Origin: Opitutia bacterium | GTDB lineage: Bacteria > Verrucomicrobiota > Verrucomicrobiia > Opitutales > Opitutaceae | NCBI GenBank assembly: GCA_016190985.1 | Contig: JACPPI010000016.1 | Location: forward strand, 1 to 51,966 | Length of the DNA stretch: 51,966 nt | Direction of reading: 5' to 3' | Shown: piece by piece, positions 26,329-34,327 of the stretch | Layout: every line of letters begins with the position of its first letter | How positions within the stretch are numbered: the first letter of the stretch is position 1 | Translations under genes and position numbers: made by a program | The notes under the pieces: generated by a model | What the model was told of the DNA's origin: nothing | The model's input: the letters and a program-made list of their open reading frames with translations, nothing else | The model's database searches: none

Positions 26329-27162
26329 ATGATCAACGTTCGCACCGCCCACCTGATCGATCTCGCGCTGGAGGAGGACGCCGGCCTGGGCGACCTGACC
26401 AGCCGTGCCATTTTCCCTTCAAAACACCGCAGTCGCGCGGTCATTGCCGCCAAGCAGGACCTCGTCATCTGCGGACTCGAGGTTGCGGCCGCAGTCTTCG
26501 CGCGGGTCGATCCGGCCCTGAAAGCCCGGCTGCTCGCGGCCGACGGCGACCGCGTGAAACGCGGCGCGGCGGTCCTCCGCCTCGCGGGCCCGACCGTGGC
26601 GCTGCTCACTGCGGAACGCACGGCGCTGAATTTCCTCCAGCGGCTCAGCGGCATCGCGACACAGGCCCGGCGCTTTGCCGACGCGGTGCGCGGCACGGGC
26701 GTCCGCATCGCCGACACCCGCAAGACCACACCGGGCTGGCGCGCGCTGGAGAAATATGCCGTGCGCTGCGGCGGCTGTTTCAACCACCGCTCGTCGCTCG
26801 GCGAGCACGTGCTGCTCAAGGACAACCATATCGCCGCCGCCGGTTCGCTGCCCAAGGCCGTGCGCCGCTGCCAGGCCGCCGCGCCGCACGGGGCGAAGAT
26901 CGAAGTCGAGGCCAAGTCCCTGGCCGAGGTGAGGGCGGCCGTGCGCGCCGGCGCCGGCATCATCCTGCTCGACAATATGACGCCCGCGCGGGTGAGCGCC
27001 GCCGTCGCGGCGATCAATGGCCGCGCGGTGGTGGAGGTTTCCGGCGGGGTGACTTTTGCCACCTTGCGCGATTACGCTCTGCCGGGAGTGGATGTCATCA
27101 GCATTGGCGCGCTCACCCACTCCGTGATGGCGGCCGATCTCAGCCTCGACCTGCGCGGCTGA
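26329..27162 (+). CDS. nadC: nicotinate-nucleotide pyrophosphorylase (quinolinate phosphoribosyltransferase)
   Basis: 277 residues. Converts quinolinate and PRPP to nicotinate mononucleotide with CO2 release. Motifs: LALEEDAGLGDLTSRAIFP, ERTALNFLQRLSGIAT, RIADTRKTTPGWRALEKYAVRCGG (PRPP/quinolinate Arg and Lys), NHRSSLGEHVLLKDNHI, IEVEAKSLAE, GIILLDNMTP and VEVSGGVTFATLRDYALPGVDVISIG. ATG at 26329 is preferred over TTG 26314. Its TGA shares one base with the nadB ATG. Confidence 0.96.
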   Translation: MINVRTAHLIDLALEEDAGLGDLTSRAIFPSKHRSRAVIAAKQDLVICGLEVAAAVFARVDPALKARLLAADGDRVKRGAAVLRLAGPTVALLTAERTALNFLQRLSGIATQARRFADAVRGTGVRIADTRKTTPGWRALEKYAVRCGGCFNHRSSLGEHVLLKDNHIAAAGSLPKAVRRCQAAAPHGAKIEVEAKSLAEVRAAVRAGAGIILLDNMTPARVSAAVAAINGRAVVEVSGGVTFATLRDYALPGVDVISIGALTHSVMAADLSLDLRG

Positions 27163-28724
27163 TGAAGGTCGTCCACACCGACAGTCTCGTCCTCGGCGCC
27201 GGCCTTGCGGGTTCCGCCTATGCGTGGCACGCGGCCCGGGCCGGGTTCAAGGTGGAGCTGCTGTCACTTGGCGAGCCGTCGCGCGCCAACAGTGACTGGG
27301 CGCAGGGCGGCATCATCTACGACACGAGCCCCGATCCGGCGCAACTGGCCAAGGACATCCTTGCCGCCAGCGACGGGACGGCCAACACCGCCGCCATCGA
27401 GCAGCTGGTGCGCGACGGTCCGGCCGCAGTGAAGGAACTCCTGCTCGACGAACTGCGCGTGGATTTCGACCGCGACGCATCTGGCCGGCTCGACCTGGCG
27501 CGCGAAGGCGGGCACACCGCGCGCCGGATCATCCACGCGAAGGATGCCACCGGTCACGCGATCCTCGCGGCGCTCGCGTGCCGGGTGGACACGGCGCCCG
27601 GCATCACGCGCCGCAGCGGATTCGCGGCGATCGACCTGCTCACGCTCTCGCACAATTCCAGCGAGGCCAGCGACCGCTACGAGCCGCTGACGTGCTTCGG
27701 GTGCTACGCGCTCGACCCGGCGGCCGGCGAGGTGGTCGCGTTCGTCGCGAAGAAGACCGTGCTCGCGACCGGCGGCTTGGGCGGAATTTTCCTGCACACG
27801 ACCAACCAGCCCGGCAGTGCCGGGCACGGGGTGGCGATGGCCTACCGCGTCGGCGCGCGGCTCATGGACCTCGAATACGTCCAGTTTCACCCCACGGTGT
27901 TCAGCGTCCCTGGCGCGGCGCCGTTCCTCATCACCGAGGCGTTGCGCGGGGAGGGGGCCGTGCTGGCCGACGCGGCGGGCCGGCGGTTCATGCACGGCGT
28001 GCATCCGCTCGGGTCGCTGGCGCCGCGCGACGTGGTTTCCCGCGCCATCAAGCGGCATCTCGCCACGACCGGCGAGGCATGCGTCTATCTCGATCTCTCC
28101 GCGCTGAAGCCGGAGTTCATCCGCGCGCGGTTTCCTGGGATTTATCAGCGGTGCCTGGCGGGCGGGGTGGACATCACCCGCGAGCGCATCCCGGTCGTGC
28201 CGGCCGCGCATTTCTCCTGCGGCGGCGTGCATGCCGACCTGCGCGGGCGGACCAACGTCCGCCACCTGAACGCCATCGGCGAGACCGCCTGCACCGGTTT
28301 GCACGGGGCCAACCGCCTTGCGAGCACCTCGCTCCTCGAGTGTCTCGTTGGCGCCAAGGCGACGGCGGACGCCGACGCGGCGGAATTGTCGGCCAGGCAG
28401 TTTCACTTGCCCGCGCCCAAGGCCTGGGCGAGTCCGGCCAGGACGGCCGACCCGATGCTCGTGCGGCAGGACCTGCACCAGATCCGGACCACGATGTGGA
28501 ATTACGCCGGTATTCTCCGCTCGCCGCGCCGTCTGGCGCGCGCGCGCCGCATCCTTTTGGAGCTGCGCGAGGACATCCAGGCCTTCTACCGCGATTGCCG
28601 GCCGACCGCTGAACTGATCGAGCTGCGCAATGCCGTGCAGACCGCCCTGCTGGTCGTCCACGCCGCCGCCTTGAACCCTGTGAGCAAGGGATGTCACTTC
28701 GTGGCCGACGACGAGCAGACTTGA
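27162..28724 (+). CDS. nadB: L-aspartate oxidase
   Basis: 520-residue FAD enzyme giving iminoaspartate for NadA. N-terminal dinucleotide motif LVLGAGLAGSAYAWHAARAG, the SDWAQGGIIYDTSPD region, EGGHTARRIIHAKDATGHAI, VLATGGLGGIFLHTTNQPGSAGHGVAMAYRVGA, LEYVQFHPT, LITEALRGEGAVL, and the succinate-dehydrogenase-like C-terminal helices (RQDLHQIRTTMWNYAGILRS). Last gene of the block; nadA, nadC and nadB together supply NaMN. The following 28725-28832 gap carries no gene and only a weak CCCCC/GGGGG hairpin near 28752-28771. Confidence 0.95.
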   Translation: MKVVHTDSLVLGAGLAGSAYAWHAARAGFKVELLSLGEPSRANSDWAQGGIIYDTSPDPAQLAKDILAASDGTANTAAIEQLVRDGPAAVKELLLDELRVDFDRDASGRLDLAREGGHTARRIIHAKDATGHAILAALACRVDTAPGITRRSGFAAIDLLTLSHNSSEASDRYEPLTCFGCYALDPAAGEVVAFVAKKTVLATGGLGGIFLHTTNQPGSAGHGVAMAYRVGARLMDLEYVQFHPTVFSVPGAAPFLITEALRGEGAVLADAAGRRFMHGVHPLGSLAPRDVVSRAIKRHLATTGEACVYLDLSALKPEFIRARFPGIYQRCLAGGVDITRERIPVVPAAHFSCGGVHADLRGRTNVRHLNAIGETACTGLHGANRLASTSLLECLVGAKATADADAAELSARQFHLPAPKAWASPARTADPMLVRQDLHQIRTTMWNYAGILRSPRRLARARRILLELREDIQAFYRDCRPTAELIELRNAVQTALLVVHAAALNPVSKGCHFVADDEQT

Positions 28725-28832
28725 AGGAGGGGAAGGTGGCCCGGGCCGTCACCCCCAAGCGGAGGTGGGGGAACAGAAGGCTTTGGACAAGAATGCAGCC
28801 CGGCGTCTAAGTGGCCAAATTGTGAACAAGTT

Positions 28833-28910
28833 TTGACGATTTCAGGCGGGTTTTTACTTGCCTGCGGGGAGTGTAATGGGGAGAAATGGGGCGTTCTGGG
28901 GAAGTAGGGG
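28833..28910 (+). promoter_or_regulatory. mraZ promoter region with MraZ operator (10-base-spaced TGGGG boxes)
   Basis: Three TGGGG boxes begin at 28877, 28887 and 28897, exactly 10 bases apart (5-base box, 5-base spacer), with a fourth degenerate GGGG at 28907. This is the MraZ-binding arrangement known from E. coli and Mycoplasma (TGGGN repeats with 5-nt spacers) and implies dcw autorepression. A TTGACG at 28833 could be a -35 box, with weak -10 candidates TACTTG (28855) or TGTAAT (28872). Boxes lie 16-49 bases before the mraZ ATG. Confidence 0.85.
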
Positions 28911-28925
28911 CCTCAGACACCACCC

Positions 28926-29378
28926 ATGGCGCAATCAGGCACAACCGTTTATTCCGGCCGCTTCGAGCACACGCTCGACGACAAGAATCGTCTTACGATC
29001 CCGTCGTTGTGGCGCTGGGTGCACACGGACACGGAGACGTTCCTCGCGATCCCGCATCCCGACGCCTACATCGCCGTGCTGCCGCCGGCGCGGGTGGGAA
29101 GACTTCTCGCGCAGATCGCCGAGATGAAATTGTCGGACCGCGATGCGCAGGCGGTGAAGGCCAAGATTTTTTCCGAGGCGCTCTCGTTCACCTTCGACAA
29201 GCAGGGTCGCTTCGGCGTCAGCGCTGATCTGTTGCGCCACGCCGGCATCGCCAAGGACGCCGTGCTCTCCGGCATGGGCGACACCTTCAACATCCTCAGC
29301 CCGGCGCGTTGGACGGAAATGTCGCGCAGCACCGCGGGCGAGAATTTCGGCGACATGATGCGCCGCATCGGACTCTAA
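28926..29378 (+). CDS. mraZ: transcriptional regulator MraZ
   Basis: 150 residues with two AbrB/SpoVT-like swapped-hairpin domains: YSGRFEHTLDDKNRLTIPSLWR (residues 9-30) and LSFTFDKQGRFGVSADLLRHAGI (second DxxGR-type motif). It forms ring oligomers and binds the TGGGN boxes found just upstream, so it is very likely the autorepressor of this dcw operon. Three bases after its stop comes a small ORF rather than rsmH directly. Confidence 0.95.
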   Translation: MAQSGTTVYSGRFEHTLDDKNRLTIPSLWRWVHTDTETFLAIPHPDAYIAVLPPARVGRLLAQIAEMKLSDRDAQAVKAKIFSEALSFTFDKQGRFGVSADLLRHAGIAKDAVLSGMGDTFNILSPARWTEMSRSTAGENFGDMMRRIGL

Positions 29379-29381
29379 GCC

Positions 29382-29525
29382 ATGAAGACTCTCGTCACGC
29401 TCATCCGGCCCCAGCCGCTGCCCAAGCTTCTGCCCGTTTTCTGCGCGAACCGCCGCACCCCGCCGCGCGAGCCGCTCGCGCTGGCCCTCCCGTGGAAGAA
29501 ACTCCATGTCCGCGCCCGCGCTTGA
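29382..29525 (+). CDS. small basic protein between mraZ and rsmH, unknown
   Basis: 47 codons from ATG 29382, three bases after the mraZ stop, ending inside the proposed rsmH start region. It reads [20 protein letters not shown], then [20 protein letters not shown] and a basic tail. No known domain. The packed position and coupling suggest it is translated, but the length and composition also fit a leader peptide controlling rsmH. If rsmH really starts at ATG 29542, this ORF fills the whole gap. Confidence 0.5.
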   Translation: MKTLVTLIRPQPLPKLLPVFCANRRTPPREPLALALPWKKLHVRARA

Positions 29526-30456
29526 ACTTCCAGCCCGCGCCATGAACCCGGGGCACCAACCCGTGATGTTGCCCGAGGTCCTGGAATGCCTCGCGCCGCT
29601 TCCGGGCTCGTGCCACCTCGACTGCACCTTTGGCGGCGGCGGACACAGCCGCGCCCTCCTGGCGGCCGGCGCCGCCGTCACCGCCCTCGACCGTGATCCC
29701 GCCGCCGCGCCGCGCGCCGCTTCCCTCCGCGCGGAGTTTCCCGCCACCTTCCGCCTGGTCGATCTGAATTTCGGCGACCTGGCCACGCTGCCCGACACGG
29801 GGTTCAACGGCATCCTTTTCGATCTTGGCGTCTCCTCCTTCCAACTCGACGCGGTCGAGCGTGGCTTCGCGTTCCGCCACGACGCCCCGGCCGACATGCG
29901 CATGGATCCGCGTTCCGGCGCCCCGGCTTCCCGCTGGCTGGAGGTCGCCGGCCACGACGCCCTCGTCCGGGCCATCCGCGACTACGGCGAGGAGAAAAAT
30001 TGGCGCCGCGTCGTCCGCGCCATCGAGTCCGCCCGCGGCACCGGGGCGCTGGCCCGCACCGCGTCGCTGGCCCAACTGGTTTCCGACGCCATCCCGGTCG
30101 CCGCCAAACGCGCGAGCCGCATCCATCCCGCGACCCGCGCGTTCCAGGGCATCCGCATCGCCGTCAACGACGAGCTCGGCGCCATCGAGCGCGCGTTGCC
30201 GGCGGCCTTCGCCAAGCTCGCGCCCGGCGGCGTGCTGGCCGTCATCAGCTTCCACTCCCTCGAGGACCGGCCCGTGAAGCAGTTCTTCCGCGCGAGGTGC
30301 GGCCAGCCGGTCGACGCCAACGACGCCACGCCGCAGCAGCTCCGGGCCAGGCACGCCGAGCCGCTGACGCGCAAGCCGCTCACGCCCTCCGCGGCCGAGA
30401 TTGCCGCCAATCCCCGCAGCCGCTCCGCCAAGCTGCGCGCCCTGCGCAAGCTCTGA
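29506..30456 (+). CDS. rsmH: 16S rRNA m4C1402 methyltransferase RsmH (MraW)
   Basis: 316 residues, SAM-dependent N4-methylation of C1402 in the 16S rRNA P site. Motif [20 protein letters not shown], motif [21 protein letters not shown] (catalytic DxG region), [38 protein letters not shown] and [16 protein letters not shown] are all diagnostic. The start may be ATG 29506 (preceded by GGAAG) or ATG 29542 ([14 protein letters not shown], the conserved N-terminus). Six bases before ftsL. Confidence 0.95.
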   Translation: MSAPALELPARAMNPGHQPVMLPEVLECLAPLPGSCHLDCTFGGGGHSRALLAAGAAVTALDRDPAAAPRAASLRAEFPATFRLVDLNFGDLATLPDTGFNGILFDLGVSSFQLDAVERGFAFRHDAPADMRMDPRSGAPASRWLEVAGHDALVRAIRDYGEEKNWRRVVRAIESARGTGALARTASLAQLVSDAIPVAAKRASRIHPATRAFQGIRIAVNDELGAIERALPAAFAKLAPGGVLAVISFHSLEDRPVKQFFRARCGQPVDANDATPQQLRARHAEPLTRKPLTPSAAEIAANPRSRSAKLRALRKL

Positions 30457-30462
30457 TCCCCG

Positions 30463-30873
30463 ATGAAGCCGCCCCCGACCCATGCCCATATCAACCGGCT
30501 CATCGCCCTGACGCTGCTGTTGCTCGTTTTCTCCGGCTCCCTCGGGCTCGGCGCCGTCTGGGTGCGCCAGAAGATCTCCGCGACCGCCAACCGCAGCCGC
30601 GTCCTCGTCGCCCGGCTCGACGAGGTCGACCGCCGGCTCGACGAGGTCAGCGCCGAGGTGGCCGCGGCGGTCAACCCCGACGCCCTCCTGCGCCAAAACC
30701 AGGTGATGCGGCTGGCCCTGGCCACGCCGCGCGAGGTCCAGGTGGTGCGCATCGCGGAGTCGCCCGAGTTGCGCCTCGCCGCCAAGCGCAACCGCGAGAT
30801 CTTCAGCCTCGCCTCGGACCAGACGGCCGACCGCGCGCCGGTTTTCCGCGTCGTCACCGCGTCGCTGCGCTAA
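30463..30873 (+). CDS. ftsL: FtsL-like divisome protein
   Basis: 136-residue bitopic protein: a short cytoplasmic part, one membrane helix (about residues 12-34, LIALTLLLLVFSGSLGLGAV), then a coiled coil with heptad Leu/Val (VLVARLDEVDRRLDEVSAEV). Sequence conservation of FtsL is low everywhere; the assignment rests on topology and its canonical place between rsmH and ftsI. It would form the FtsQ-FtsL-FtsB type complex, though no ftsB is present. The C-terminal 30 residues are poorly conserved. Confidence 0.75.
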   Translation: MKPPPTHAHINRLIALTLLLLVFSGSLGLGAVWVRQKISATANRSRVLVARLDEVDRRLDEVSAEVAAAVNPDALLRQNQVMRLALATPREVQVVRIAESPELRLAAKRNREIFSLASDQTADRAPVFRVVTASLR

Positions 30874-30877
30874 GCCC

Positions 30878-32728
30878 ATGTCGAAGGGATTCGCCAACCA
30901 ACGCCTGACGCTCCTGTCCCTGGGGGTCGTCGCCTGCTTCATGGCGGTGGGCGTGCGCCTGGTTTACCTCCATGTCATTGATCGCGACGAGCTGCTGCGC
31001 TTCGTGGACAAGGCCCGCCGCCAGATCGTGATCGAGCATGCCCGGCGCGGCACCATCCTCGACGCGCGCGGCAACCTCCTCGCGACCAGCCGCTCGGAAA
31101 TGACCGTGGCGGTCGATGCCTGGGCGCTCGACGAATACCTCCAGGCCGACAAGAACCCGGCGAAGCGCGCGCGCCACGCCGCCGAGCAGCAGGCCAAGCG
31201 CGCCCAGCTGGCCGCCCTGCTGCGCCTCCCCGTGGCGGAAGTGGAGAAAGCCTTTGTGCCGGCCCTGCGCCGCATCAAGCCCGAGGCCGACAGGCGCGAC
31301 GGCCGGGTCGACGGCCTGACCAAGGACCGCTGGGTCAAATTGTGCGAAGGCGTCGACGAGCCGACTTACGACCGGATCGAGGCGCTGAACATCCGCGGTC
31401 TCACCGCCGAGCGCGTCTACCGCCGCGTCTATCCCGGCAACGGCCTGGCCGCGCACCTCATCGGCTACCTGAACAAGGAGGGCACGCCCGTCACCGGCGC
31501 GGAAAGCCATTTTGATCTCTACCTCCGGGGCTCGGACGGCTGGATCGAATCCGAGAAGGACGGCGCCCGCCGCGAGATGGCCCAGTTCCGCACGCGCGAG
31601 ATCCCCGTGCAGGACGGCAACGACGTCGTGCTGACCATCGACTCGGTCGTGCAGCACATCATCGAGGACGAGCTGAAGGACATCGCCGCGAAATACTCGC
31701 CCAACTTCGCCACGATCATCGCCAGCGACCCGCAGACCGGCGCGATCCTCGGCCTGGCCAACTACCCGAGCTTCGACCTCAACAATTACAGCAAGGCGCC
31801 GCTCGGGGCGGACAAGAACCGCGCCGTCACCGACCGCGTCGAGCCGGGCTCGACCTTCAAGATCGTGGCCGTCGGCGCCGCCTTGAACGAGGGCCTCGTG
31901 ACCCCGCGCTCCACCTACGACTGCGGCAACGCAACCATCGACTACAAGGGCCGCACGATCAAGCTGCCGAAGGAGGACGAGCCCTTCGGCATCCTCAGCG
32001 TGGCCGACATCGTGGCGCACTCCAGCAACCGCGGGGCGGCGCAACTGGCGATGGGCCTCGGCGAGCAGCGCTTCTACGAGTATGCCCGCAAGTTCGGCTT
32101 CGGGCAGACGACGGCGTTTCCGCTCGGCGGCGAGGTGCGCGGCACGCTCGCGCCGCCCGGCCGGTGGGACGGGCTCACGATCTCGCGCATGCCCATGGGC
32201 CACTCGGTCGACGCCACGCCGCTGCAGATCCACATGGCCATGAGCACCGTCGCCAACGGCGGCGCCCTGCTCCGCCCGCAGATCATCCGGGAAATCCGCG
32301 ACGCCCGCGGGCAGGTCATCCGCGCCTTCGCGCCGGAGAAGCGCGAGCAGGTCATCGGGCGCGCCACCGCCGCCACGCTGGCGCAGCTGCTCACGGGAGT
32401 CGTGCGCGTGGGCACGGCCAAGGGCTTCGACATCGAGGGCTTCGAGGTCGCGGGCAAGACCGGCACCACCCAGAAGATCATTGACGGAAAATATTCCACG
32501 TCGCACCACGTCGCCTCGTTTGTCGGCTTCTTTCCCGCCAGCCGCCCGCAGGTGGTTCTTTCGGTCATCGTTGACGACGCCAAGGTGCCCGGCGGCACCG
32601 CCTACGGCCGCGTCGTGGCCGCGCCGGCGTTCAAGCGCATCGCCGAGCAGCTGATCCAGTATCTCGACATCAAGCCGGTGCAGCCGGCGGCGCGCAACTT
32701 CCTCGCCATGACCGGAGGTGTCCCGTGA
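30878..32728 (+). CDS. ftsI: class B penicillin-binding protein (FtsI/PBP3)
   Basis: 616 residues: one N-terminal membrane anchor (LTLLSLGVVACFMAVGVRLV), pedestal domain (RRGTILDARGNLLATS), and a transpeptidase domain with S325 in GSTFKIV (SxxK), S382-S-N384 (SxN) and K527-TGTT (KTG). It crosslinks septal peptidoglycan with FtsW. An insertion around residues 85-130 (AKRARHAAEQQAKRAQLAAL) is helical and may contact other divisome parts. No PASTA domains. Its TGA overlaps the murE GTG. Confidence 0.95.
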   Translation: MSKGFANQRLTLLSLGVVACFMAVGVRLVYLHVIDRDELLRFVDKARRQIVIEHARRGTILDARGNLLATSRSEMTVAVDAWALDEYLQADKNPAKRARHAAEQQAKRAQLAALLRLPVAEVEKAFVPALRRIKPEADRRDGRVDGLTKDRWVKLCEGVDEPTYDRIEALNIRGLTAERVYRRVYPGNGLAAHLIGYLNKEGTPVTGAESHFDLYLRGSDGWIESEKDGARREMAQFRTREIPVQDGNDVVLTIDSVVQHIIEDELKDIAAKYSPNFATIIASDPQTGAILGLANYPSFDLNNYSKAPLGADKNRAVTDRVEPGSTFKIVAVGAALNEGLVTPRSTYDCGNATIDYKGRTIKLPKEDEPFGILSVADIVAHSSNRGAAQLAMGLGEQRFYEYARKFGFGQTTAFPLGGEVRGTLAPPGRWDGLTISRMPMGHSVDATPLQIHMAMSTVANGGALLRPQIIREIRDARGQVIRAFAPEKREQVIGRATAATLAQLLTGVVRVGTAKGFDIEGFEVAGKTGTTQKIIDGKYSTSHHVASFVGFFPASRPQVVLSVIVDDAKVPGGTAYGRVVAAPAFKRIAEQLIQYLDIKPVQPAARNFLAMTGGVP

Positions 32729-34317
32729 TCGGCTACCTCGCGCCCAACTATTCGCTGATCGCCGCCTTCCGCGCGCAGCCCAAGGCGCGCACACGCCGGG
32801 CTGATCGTGTGTCCCAGCGCATTTTCAAGTCGGCCCCGAAAATCTCCGACTACTTCAACGATGGCGACTACCTCTCCTGCAAGGGCGACCTCGACCGGCC
32901 GATCTCGGGCCTGGCCATGGACAGCCGCCGGGTGCTGCCGGGCAACCTGTTCTTCGCGCTGCCGGGCCGGCGCGCCGACGGGAATTCCTTTGTCGACGAG
33001 GCCATCCAGCGCGGCGCCGTGGCCGTCGTCGGCGAAAAAATCCCCTCCGGCACCGCGTTGCGCGTCACCTACATCCAGGTGGCCGACGCCCGCCGGGCGC
33101 TCGCGCTCGTGTCGCAACGGTTTTTCGGCTTTCCCGACAAATCCCTCGATCTGGTCGGCGTGACCGGCACCAACGGCAAGACCGTGGTCACGACCCTCGT
33201 CCGGCATCTGCTGGCCGCCCCGGCCCGGCGCGTCGGCCTCATCGGCACGGTCACCTACGATCTCGGCGCCCGCTGCGTGCCGTCCTATCGCACGACGCCC
33301 GAGTCGCTCGAACTCTACGGCCTGCTCGCGCAGATGCGCGACGCCGGCTGCCGGCAGGCGGCGATCGAGGTCAGCTCCCACGGCATCGACCAGCACCGCG
33401 TGCAGGGCCTGAACCTCGGGGTGGCGGTGTTCACCAACCTCACCCGCGACCACCTCGACTACCACGGCGGCATGGAGGCCTACTTCGAGGTGAAATCCCG
33501 GCTGTTCAACGGCGGCACCGGCCAGGCGCCGCGCGCGGCGGTCATCAACTTCGACGATCCGCACGGTCGCAAACTCGCGGCGTCGGTGCCGAAGCATGTC
33601 AAGCTGGTGACCTTCGGCGAGTCCGCCGCCGCGATGGTGCGCGCCGAGCATGTCCGCCTGGATTTCAAGAGCACCGCGTTGCGGCTGGTCTGGCCCGAGG
33701 GACGCATCGAACTCGAGAGTCCGCTGATCGGTCGCCACAACGTGAGCAACCTGCTCGCCGCCTTTGCCGCCTGTTACGCGCTGGGGCGTGATCCGTCCGT
33801 CATCGCCACGCGCCTGAGGAGCTTCGGCGGTGTGCCCGGCCGCATGGAAAAGATCGAGGAGGGCCAGTCCTACAACGTGCTGGTCGATTACGCGCACACG
33901 GATGACGCCCTGCGGAACGCCGTCGGCATGTTGCGCGCCATCACCCCGGGCCGGCTGTTCGTGGTCTTTGGCTGCGGCGGCAACCGCGACCGCAGCCGGC
34001 GCGCGCCGATGGTGGACGCCGTGCAGGAGTTCGCCGATCTTGCCTGGGCCACGGCGGACAATCCGCGCGGGGAGGGGCTCGACCGGATTTTCGGCGACAT
34101 GCGCGGCGGCGTCCGGCACGCGGACCGCATCAGTTTCGTCGAGGACCGCCGCGCGGCCATCGGGGCGGCGCTCGACAGCGCCCGCGCGGGCGACTGCGTG
34201 CTCATCGCCGGCAAGGGGCACGAGACCCGCCAGGAATTCGCCGACACCATCGTGCCTTTCGACGACCGGCAGGTCGTCCGCGAGCTGCTCGGCAACCGGA
34301 GCCTGAAACCCGCCTGA
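32725..34317 (+). CDS. murE: UDP-MurNAc-tripeptide synthetase, meso-DAP type
   Basis: 530 residues. ATP P-loop GTNGKT at residues 148-153; YRTTPESLELYGLL, EVSSHGIDQHR, TRDHLDYHGG with the carbamylated-Lys region, VLVDYAHTDDALRN, FGCGGNRDRSRRAPM. The specificity motif is DNPR (TADNPRGEG), indicating meso-diaminopimelate rather than lysine. Ligates the third residue of the stem peptide in the cytoplasm. The GTG start at 32725 is backed by GGAGG six bases upstream and by GTGA overlap with ftsI. The first 28 residues are extra; GTG 32809 is an alternative start. Confidence 0.94.
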   Translation: MIGYLAPNYSLIAAFRAQPKARTRRADRVSQRIFKSAPKISDYFNDGDYLSCKGDLDRPISGLAMDSRRVLPGNLFFALPGRRADGNSFVDEAIQRGAVAVVGEKIPSGTALRVTYIQVADARRALALVSQRFFGFPDKSLDLVGVTGTNGKTVVTTLVRHLLAAPARRVGLIGTVTYDLGARCVPSYRTTPESLELYGLLAQMRDAGCRQAAIEVSSHGIDQHRVQGLNLGVAVFTNLTRDHLDYHGGMEAYFEVKSRLFNGGTGQAPRAAVINFDDPHGRKLAASVPKHVKLVTFGESAAAMVRAEHVRLDFKSTALRLVWPEGRIELESPLIGRHNVSNLLAAFAACYALGRDPSVIATRLRSFGGVPGRMEKIEEGQSYNVLVDYAHTDDALRNAVGMLRAITPGRLFVVFGCGGNRDRSRRAPMVDAVQEFADLAWATADNPRGEGLDRIFGDMRGGVRHADRISFVEDRRAAIGAALDSARAGDCVLIAGKGHETRQEFADTIVPFDDRQVVRELLGNRSLKPA

Positions 34318-34327
34318 GCTTCCGCCC

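Noticed and set aside
28752-28771. CCCCC/GGGGG hairpin after nadB as a terminator
   Set aside because: Only a five-base stem with a ten-base loop and no T-run; too weak to annotate.
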